Source: Robertmurraya siralis (lineage in GTDB: Bacteria > Bacillota > Bacilli > Bacillales > Cytobacillaceae). From it: DNA of 64,000 bases. The notes under the pieces were generated by a model, which made no database searches, was not told the origin of the DNA, and saw nothing but the letters and a program-made list of their open reading frames with translations. The stretch lies in contig NZ_SWLZ01000001.1 in the NCBI RefSeq assembly GCF_005502275.1, forward strand, positions 496,001 to 560,000, given 5' to 3'. Below are positions 58,187 to 64,000 of this stretch, in pieces. How positions within the stretch are numbered: position 1 is the stretch's first letter; the number at the start of each line of letters is the position of its first letter. The translations under genes and the position numbers were made by a program.

Positions 58187-58456
58187 ATGGCAATCACAAA
58201 AGAACGTAAGAATGAACTTATCAACGAGTTCAAAACACATGAGAACGATACTGGTTCACCAGAAGTTCAAATCGCTGTCCTTACTGAGGAGATCAATAAT
58301 TTAAATGATCACTTACGTACTCATAAGAAAGACCACCATTCACGTCGCGGTCTTTTGAAAATGGTAGGTAGACGTCGTAACCTATTAACTTATCTTCGTA
58401 ACAAAGACGTTCAACGTTACCGTGAGTTAATCAACAGACTTGGTTTACGTCGATAA
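58187..58456 (+). CDS. rpsO: 30S ribosomal protein S15
   Basis: Primary 16S rRNA-binding protein. 89 residues. [40 protein letters not shown] (including the rRNA-binding H/D-HHSRRG motif), and [12 protein letters not shown] at 58187 with AGGAGGTG; GTG at 58178 falls in that SD. Confidence 0.98.
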   Translation: MAITKERKNELINEFKTHENDTGSPEVQIAVLTEEINNLNDHLRTHKKDHHSRRGLLKMVGRRRNLLTYLRNKDVQRYRELINRLGLRR

Positions 58457-58471
58457 GAACTGGATGTTAAC

Positions 58472-58497
58472 AAAAGCGGGAGTTTTCCCGCTTTTTT
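58472..58497 (+). terminator. Terminator of rpsO
   Basis: AAAAGCGGGA (58472-58481), 4-nt loop GTTT, TCCCGCTTTT (58486-58495), then TT. Extended A/T pairing outside. Confidence 0.9.
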
Positions 58498-58570
58498 GTT
58501 AGCATTAAATAATTGGAAAATTAATACATAATTTCGTATTTTAAGTCCATAAAAAAATGTACATAATATA

Positions 58571-58690
58571 AGAAAAGCGGAAGCGGCTTGCTCATCGCCG
58601 TACAAACTGGAAGGGCCTGTTCTTTCGATAAAGAAAAATCGATAAGCCAAAGCGAATCGAGTTTGACTTATCGTGGGAGAGGACCTGACT
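58571..58690. repeat. Dispersed hairpin repeat, copy B
   Basis: Begins AGAAAAGCGGAAGCGGCTTG, similar to copy A (37832). It contains an inverted repeat GATAAGCCAAA / GTTTGACTTATC at about 58641-58673 and ends near GAGAGGACCTGAC. Non-coding; lies between the rpsO terminator and pnp, and the remaining 150 bp to pnp show no further recognised element. Confidence 0.55.
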
Positions 58691-58838
58691 ATACCAAATA
58701 ATGTTATATTTAAAATAATGAATATTATCCGTCATCTTCATGCCTACTAGAGTAATGAGATGGAGTTTAAGATACAATATATAATTTTTATTAGCTAAAT
58801 CTCCCAGGAGTGTTAGTAAGAGAGGGGTTTTAAAAGGA

Positions 58839-60959
58839 ATGGGACAAGAAAAACAAATCTTTTCCATAGAGTGGGCTGGCCGGCCACTAACTGTTGAAAT
58901 TGGTCAATTGGCAAAACAAGCTAACGGCTCAGCACTAATCCGTTATGGAGATACTGCTGTATTAAGCACGGCAACTGCTTCAAAAGAACCGAAAAAACTA
59001 GACTTCTTTCCGTTAACTGTTAATTATGAGGAAAGACTATATGCTGTTGGAAAGATACCAGGAGGTTTTATTAAGAGGGAAGGACGTCCGAGTGAAAAAG
59101 CGATTTTAGCAAGCCGCTTAATTGATCGTCCCATCCGTCCGTTATTCGCCGATGGTTTTAGAAATGAAGTCCAGGTAATTAGCATGGTTATGAGCGTTGA
59201 TCAAGATTGCTCATCAGAAATGGCAGCGATGTTTGGCTCTTCTCTTGCTTTATCAATTTCAGATATTCCGTTTGAAGGACCGATTGCTGGAGTGACGGTA
59301 GGACGCATAGATGGAAACTTTATTATTAATCCAAATGTAGAACAAATGGAAAAAAGTGATATCCATCTGGTCGTTGCCGGTACAAAAGATGCGATCAATA
59401 TGGTTGAAGCTGGTGCAGATGAGGTGCCGGAAGAAACGATGCTTGAAGCCATTATGTTTGGTCATGAAGAAATTAAACGTTTAATCGCCTTTCAGGAAGA
59501 AATTGCTGCAAAAGTTGGCAAGGAAAAGATGGAAGTTATCCTTTTCAATGTCGATGAGCAATTAGAAGCAGAAATTCGTCAAACATGCGAAAAAGAAATG
59601 ATTGAAGCCATTCAAGTGCAGGAAAAGCATGCACGTGAAGACGCGATTAAAGCTGTGAAAGACAGAGTGATTGCTCAGTATGAAGAGCAGGAAGCAGATG
59701 AAGATGACCTGAAGCAAGTAAAGCAAATATTAGACAAGCTTGTAAAAGGTGAAGTTCGTCGGTTAATTACAGAAGAAAAAGTGCGCCCTGATGGTCGTAA
59801 TCCAGATGAAATCCGTCCTTTATCTTCAGAAGTCGGGCTTCTTCCTCGTACGCATGGCTCTGGACTATTTACACGTGGACAAACACAAGCATTAAGTATT
59901 TGTACACTTGGCGCATTAGGAGACGTGCAAATATTAGATGGCTTAGGAATCGAAGAAGAAAAACGTTTTATGCATCATTATAACTTCCCGAGCTTTAGTG
60001 TTGGAGAAACAGGACCAATTAGAGGACCTGGTCGTCGGGAGATTGGACATGGTGCACTTGGCGAGCGTGCTCTTGAACCAATTATCCCTTCTGAAAGCGA
60101 CTTTCCGTATACAATTCGCTTAGTATCTGAAGTACTTGAATCAAACGGTTCAACCTCGCAAGCGAGTATTTGTGCAAGTACGTTGGCAATGATGGACGCA
60201 GGGGTGCCGATTAAAGCACCGGTTGCTGGAATTGCGATGGGGCTTGTGAAATCTGGCGAACATTATACCGTTTTAACAGACATTCAAGGAATGGAAGATC
60301 ATCTGGGAGATATGGACTTTAAAGTTGCAGGTACTGCTAAAGGGGTAACTGCCCTGCAAATGGATATTAAAATTGAAGGATTATCTCGTGAAATTCTAGA
60401 AGAAGCATTGCAACAAGCCAAAAAAGGCCGGATGCAAATTCTTGAGTCAATGCTAGCGACGATCTCTGCACCAAATAACGAGCTTTCTCAATATGCTCCA
60501 AAAATCTTAACGATGCATATTAACCCAGATAAAATTCGCGACGTTATCGGACCAAGTGGAAAGCAGATTAACAAAATTATCGAGGAAACAAATGTTAAAA
60601 TCGATATCGAACAAGATGGTACCATTTTCATTTCTTCAACCAATGAGGAAATGAACCAAAAAGCGAAAAAGATTATAGAAGACATCGTACGTGAAGTGGA
60701 AGTTGGTCAAATGTACTTAGGAAAAGTTAAACGAATTGAAAAATTCGGTGCATTTGTTGAAATCTTTAGCGGTAAAGATGGCTTAGTTCATATTTCAGAA
60801 ATAGCTGAAGAACGGGTTGGAAAAGTAGAAGATGTATTATCAATCGGTGATGAAGTGCTTGTAAAAGTAACGGAGATTGATAAACAAGGTCGTGTGAACT
60901 TATCCAGAAAAGCTGTTCTAAAAGAGCAACGAGAGCAAAAGGAACAGGCACAGAAGTAA
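58839..60959 (+). CDS. pnp: Polynucleotide phosphorylase
   Basis: Phosphorolytic 3'-5' exoribonuclease, trimeric, involved in mRNA decay. 706 residues. Two RNase PH domains (about 10-220 and 310-545), with the all-alpha linker between. Then KH domain with [15 protein letters not shown] (about 565-579) and S1 domain with [33 protein letters not shown] is close to the ATG. Confidence 0.98.
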   Translation: MGQEKQIFSIEWAGRPLTVEIGQLAKQANGSALIRYGDTAVLSTATASKEPKKLDFFPLTVNYEERLYAVGKIPGGFIKREGRPSEKAILASRLIDRPIRPLFADGFRNEVQVISMVMSVDQDCSSEMAAMFGSSLALSISDIPFEGPIAGVTVGRIDGNFIINPNVEQMEKSDIHLVVAGTKDAINMVEAGADEVPEETMLEAIMFGHEEIKRLIAFQEEIAAKVGKEKMEVILFNVDEQLEAEIRQTCEKEMIEAIQVQEKHAREDAIKAVKDRVIAQYEEQEADEDDLKQVKQILDKLVKGEVRRLITEEKVRPDGRNPDEIRPLSSEVGLLPRTHGSGLFTRGQTQALSICTLGALGDVQILDGLGIEEEKRFMHHYNFPSFSVGETGPIRGPGRREIGHGALGERALEPIIPSESDFPYTIRLVSEVLESNGSTSQASICASTLAMMDAGVPIKAPVAGIAMGLVKSGEHYTVLTDIQGMEDHLGDMDFKVAGTAKGVTALQMDIKIEGLSREILEEALQQAKKGRMQILESMLATISAPNNELSQYAPKILTMHINPDKIRDVIGPSGKQINKIIEETNVKIDIEQDGTIFISSTNEEMNQKAKKIIEDIVREVEVGQMYLGKVKRIEKFGAFVEIFSGKDGLVHISEIAEERVGKVEDVLSIGDEVLVKVTEIDKQGRVNLSRKAVLKEQREQKEQAQK

Positions 60960-61003
60960 ATGTTTCACTCACGAAGTTAAGAAACAAGTGCTCCTATGCT
61001 TCG

Positions 61004-61031
61004 AAAAAGTCAGGGGATGCCCTGGCTTTTT
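61004..61031 (+). terminator. Terminator of pnp
   Basis: AAAAAGTCAGGG (61004-61015), 4-nt loop, CCCTGGCTTTTT (61020-61031), 12 bp with one T-G pair. Confidence 0.88.
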
Positions 61032-61122
61032 GTGTCTCTTTAATACTAGAAGTGGGTTTTCTGGAAACCTAGTTCTACCTTGTCCTCCTTCCTCATAATT
61101 TGTAAGGAAGGAGGCATAAAGG

Positions 61123-62061
61123 ATGAAAAAGCTGGTTTTTATTGCTATGATTGTTTTACTCGGTGTCCTTATTGTTAATAATTCTTTAACAGTACAATAT
61201 TTGGCGAAATTAAAGGGAGATAGTACATTTGTCAGTAAAAAAGTTGACCCTTTATATGAAGAAATTCGCTCTAAGGCAAAAGACTACGCTGTTGCACCAA
61301 TAGATGCGAAAATTGACCCAGTCTGGAAGGCAATTCCGGGCATTAATGGTTTAAAGGTTGATGTTGACGCATCATTTGAGAAGATGAAAAAGGATGGGAA
61401 GTTTAAAAAGGAAAAGCTTGTGTATAAACAAGTTGAACCGAATATCCATCTTCGTGATCTTCCTCCAAATCCAATTTATAAAGGCAATCCAGAAAAGCAA
61501 ATGGTTAGCTTTATTATTAATGTAGCATGGGGCAATGAATATCTTTCCCCTATTCTTGCAACTTTGAAGAAACATAATGTTCACGTTACCTTTTTTTTAG
61601 AGGGAAGATGGGTAAAAAATCATCCTGAATTAGCAAAAATGATTTCTTCCGCAGGGCATGAGGTAGGAAATCATTCCTATACACATCCCGATATGAAGCG
61701 AATTTCCGCGGGAATGATCAGACAGGAGATTCAAAAAACAAATGAAGTGATTGAAGCAACCACTGAAAAAATACCTTTATGGCTAGCGCCCCCTAGTGGA
61801 AGTTATCGCGATGAAGTAGTGAAAATTGCAGCTGAAGAAAAGCTAGGAACTGTCTTATGGAGTGTCGATACGATCGATTGGCAAAAACCTGCACCTGAAG
61901 TACTTATCAATCGCGTCATCAGTAAAATTCATAACGGGGCAATGGTGTTGATGCATCCGACCGATTCAACTGCCAAAGCGCTCGATCGATTAATTACTGA
62001 AATTAAAAATAAAAATTTAGAAATCAATACAGTCTCAGAGCTGCTAAGTGAAAGACGGTAA
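61123..62061 (+). CDS. ylxY: YlxY: polysaccharide deacetylase-like protein, probably inactive
   Basis: Member of the YlxY group of NodB-fold proteins associated with spore-formers. 312 residues, with a single N-terminal membrane segment (about 3-20). NodB motif 2 NHSYTHPDM and the late motifs SVDTIDW and LMHPT are present. Motif 1 (TFDDG) is replaced by NVAWGNEY, so both metal/catalytic Asp residues are absent, and motif 3 RPPYG is APPSG. It is likely a non-catalytic cell-envelope protein. SD GGAAGGAGG. Confidence 0.9.
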   Translation: MKKLVFIAMIVLLGVLIVNNSLTVQYLAKLKGDSTFVSKKVDPLYEEIRSKAKDYAVAPIDAKIDPVWKAIPGINGLKVDVDASFEKMKKDGKFKKEKLVYKQVEPNIHLRDLPPNPIYKGNPEKQMVSFIINVAWGNEYLSPILATLKKHNVHVTFFLEGRWVKNHPELAKMISSAGHEVGNHSYTHPDMKRISAGMIRQEIQKTNEVIEATTEKIPLWLAPPSGSYRDEVVKIAAEEKLGTVLWSVDTIDWQKPAPEVLINRVISKIHNGAMVLMHPTDSTAKALDRLITEIKNKNLEINTVSELLSERR

Positions 62062-62312
62062 GACTTTCGGATATTAGAGGAAAAAAGAGACAAGCTAAGA
62101 TTAATGCCGACCTATCATCTCCTTCTTTTTAGGATGAGAAGCAGTCTAGTCCTGGCAATTTTTTATGGAGGCTGTTTTCGTAAATGATCATCATGAACAA
62201 CAGTTTACGAAATAAAGTCTTTTCGGCAAGGCAACGGTGAGACCCGTCGTTACCGCTTATTATGAAACGATGTAATTTTTTAGCATCATGTTTTGAATCA
62301 GGAGGAATTTGC
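62062..62312. other. Leader region before mlpA
   Basis: No supported gene. TTTCGTAAA (62176-62184) can pair with TTTACGAAA (62204-62212). CTGTT (62172-62176) can pair with AACAG (62199-62203), and these options share bases. This may be an mRNA switch or merely an inverted repeat. No clear promoter or terminator. Confidence 0.3.
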
Positions 62313-63548
62313 GTGATTAAGAGATATACTTGTCAAAATGGAGTAAGAATCGTACTAGAAAATATACCTACTGTTCGTTCTGTTGCTATCGGCGTCTGGA
62401 TTGGAACTGGTTCACGTAATGAGAATCCGGAAAACAACGGAATATCTCATTTTCTTGAGCATATGTTTTTCAAAGGAACAAAGACGAGATCAGCGCGTGA
62501 AATAGCTGAATCATTCGATAGTATCGGCGGTCAGGTTAATGCCTTCACATCAAAAGAATATACTTGCTACTATGCAAAGGTTCTGGACAATCATGCGAAT
62601 TTTGCTCTTGAAGTACTTGCTGATATGTTTTTCAATTCAACCTTTGATGAAGAAGAGTTGAAAAAAGAAAAAAATGTTGTTTATGAAGAAATAAAAATGT
62701 ATGAGGATACACCCGATGATATTGTGCATGATTTATTGAGCAAAGCTGTCTATGAAAATCATCCGTTAGGCTATCCGATTTTAGGTACAGAGGAGACATT
62801 GGCATCCTTTACCGGTGAAACATTAAAAGAATATATGCATAATACATATACTCCAGAAAATGTCGTGATTTCCATTGCCGGAAATATTACTGAATCGTTT
62901 ATTTCTGATGTGGAAAAACATTTTGGGAGCTATGAAGCTGGGAATCAGGAGCAGCCTGATGGAAAGCCTATGTTCCATATGAACCATATGGCACGGAAAA
63001 AGGAAACGGAACAGGCCCATCTATGCATTGGGTTTGAAGGGCTACAAGTAGGGCATGAAGACATTTATAATTTGATCGTTTTAAATAATGTTCTTGGCGG
63101 GAGCATGAGTTCAAGATTATTCCAAGATGTCCGTGAACGAAAAGGGCTTGCTTATTCTGTTTTTTCTTATCATTCTTCCTTCCACGATAGCGGAATTGTG
63201 ACGATTTATGGAGGTACGGGTGCTAAGCAGTTGGATGTATTGTTTGATACGATTAAAGAAACGCTTGCTAATTTAAAAAGTGAAGGGATTACAGAAAAAG
63301 AACTAAACAACTGTAAAGAGCAGTTAAAAGGGAGCTTAATGCTAAGTTTAGAAAGTACGAACAGCCGGATGAGCCGCAATGGAAAAAATGAGCTTCTGTT
63401 AAAACGCCATCGCACCCTTGATGAAATTGTTCATGAGATTGATCAGGTCTCTAAGGAAGGCGTTGACAAGCTCGCCAATACAATTTTCACAAATGCATTT
63501 TCGGTTTCCCTCATAAGCCCAGAGGGAGAGTTACCAAAGAATATTTAA
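62313..63548 (+). CDS. mlpA: M16-type processing peptidase MlpA (YmxG)
   Basis: Mitochondrial processing peptidase-like zinc protease. 411 residues (B. subtilis 409). Inverted zinc motif HFLEH in GISHFLEHMFFKGT (about residue 47) and the third ligand Glu in NVVYEEIKMYED. The second M16 half has GGSMSSRLFQDVRERKGLAYSV. GTG at 62313 (M-I-K-R-Y) is chosen because CAGGAGG lies just upstream; an ATG at 62262 is before it. Confidence 0.96.
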   Translation: MIKRYTCQNGVRIVLENIPTVRSVAIGVWIGTGSRNENPENNGISHFLEHMFFKGTKTRSAREIAESFDSIGGQVNAFTSKEYTCYYAKVLDNHANFALEVLADMFFNSTFDEEELKKEKNVVYEEIKMYEDTPDDIVHDLLSKAVYENHPLGYPILGTEETLASFTGETLKEYMHNTYTPENVVISIAGNITESFISDVEKHFGSYEAGNQEQPDGKPMFHMNHMARKKETEQAHLCIGFEGLQVGHEDIYNLIVLNNVLGGSMSSRLFQDVRERKGLAYSVFSYHSSFHDSGIVTIYGGTGAKQLDVLFDTIKETLANLKSEGITEKELNNCKEQLKGSLMLSLESTNSRMSRNGKNELLLKRHRTLDEIVHEIDQVSKEGVDKLANTIFTNAFSVSLISPEGELPKNI

Positions 63549-63555
63549 CGTCTTG

Positions 63556-63583
63556 CAACCTGCTTTTCGGCAGGTTGTTTTTT
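63556..63583 (+). terminator. Terminator after mlpA
   Basis: CAACCTGC (63556-63563), 6-nt loop, GCAGGTTG (63570-63577), then TTTTTT. Confidence 0.88.
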
Positions 63584-63710
63584 GTAGAATGACAAGATGG
63601 ACCGCAAATTTCCAATTTGGCAAAATGTAAATAATTTAGGTCGAGCTTATTCTAAATTTTGTACTTTATTGATACATATATAAGGAGTGATGGAAACGGA
63701 GGGGAATGAA

Positions 63711-63965
63711 TTGAGGCTCAGTGAATTAAGCGGGAAGGAAATAGTCGATGTTAAAAAGGCAGAGCGCCTAGGCGTTCTGGGGCAAACCGATTTAGAAATC
63801 GATGAGAATAGTGGCCAAATCAGGGCATTGCTTATTCCGTCGTTAAAATGGTTTGGCTTCAAAAGACAAGGCGGAGAAGTTCGAGTACCATGGCGCCATA
63901 TTAAAAAAATCGGTAATGATATGATCATTATTGATGTACCAAATAACGATTTAGATGAGGGTTGA
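63711..63965 (+). CDS. ymxH: PRC-barrel protein YmxH (YlmC/YmxH family)
   Basis: Small conserved protein with a PRC barrel-like fold, seen in sporulating Firmicutes; function unknown. 84 residues. MRLSELSGKEIVDVKKAERLG, LIPSLKWFGFKRQGGEVRVPWR and GNDMIIIDVP. TTG at 63711 is chosen from the MRLSELSGKE start in B. subtilis YmxH and from GGAGGGG 6-7 nt upstream. Its end overlaps a terminator. Confidence 0.93.
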   Translation: MRLSELSGKEIVDVKKAERLGVLGQTDLEIDENSGQIRALLIPSLKWFGFKRQGGEVRVPWRHIKKIGNDMIIIDVPNNDLDEG

Positions 63966-64000
63966 TGCAAATAGTATTTTGCATCAACCCTTTCTTTTTT
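63959..64000 (+). terminator. Terminator of ymxH
   Basis: GGGTTGATGCAAA (63959-63971), 6-nt loop, TTTGCATCAACCC (63978-63990), then TTTCTTTTTT. It overlaps the ymxH stop codon. Confidence 0.92.

Overview
The window is a chromosomal segment from a low-GC, flagellated, spore-forming Bacillaceae bacterium (Bacillus in the broad sense). The evidence is protein similarity to Bacillus subtilis in almost every gene, strong AAGGAGG-type ribosome binding sites, use of TTG and GTG starts, sigma-A promoters with TGn-extended -10 boxes, PolC-type DNA polymerase III, CodY, and a gene order matching the B. subtilis topA-to-ymxH region. All 63 genes called lie on the plus strand. I saw no tRNA, rRNA, CRISPR array, intact insertion sequence or prophage.

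Layout. (1) 1-6110: the 3' part of topA, then xerC (codV), hslV, hslU and codY, closed by a strong terminator. (2) 6111-6749: a long gene-free stretch with a good sigma-A promoter for the flagellar operon, a CodY-box-like site and a Fur-box-like site. (3) 6750-33554: the fla/che operon, flgB to cheD. It encodes the basal body, the type III export apparatus, hook and hook-length control, the FliM/FliY switch, FlhF/FlhG placement GTPase/ATPase, and the chemotaxis core (CheY, CheB, CheA, CheW, CheC, CheD). (4) 33555-36952: a terminator and separate promoters, then sigD, a DUF342 (FapA-type) gene, a small basic protein of unknown function and a swrB-like gene. (5) 36953-44950: rpsB, tsf, pyrH, frr, uppS, cdsA, dxr and rasP (ribosome, nucleotide, isoprenoid and lipid, membrane proteolysis). 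(6) 44951-49558: polC. (7) 49559-57989: rimP-nusA-rnpM-ylxQ-infB-ylxP-rbfA, then truB and ribF, behind a leader with an attenuator-like hairpin. (8) 57990-64000: rpsO, pnp, ylxY, mlpA and ymxH.

Departures from the B. subtilis order are local. trmFO is absent between topA and xerC. proS is absent between rasP and polC. Extra non-coding DNA, partly a dispersed hairpin repeat seen three times, sits between rpsB and tsf, ylxP and rbfA, and rpsO and pnp. An intrinsic terminator separates cheD from sigD. The most unusual local signal is at the flbD (swrD) start codon, where the only Shine-Dalgarno sequence is separated from the start by an 11-bp perfect hairpin inside an outer 5-bp stem, so that folding would bring the two together. 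Nothing I can see amounts to a wholly new multi-gene system. The notable items are mainly RNA leaders, regulatory rewiring around sigD and flgB, and the DUF342/small-protein pair beside swrB.
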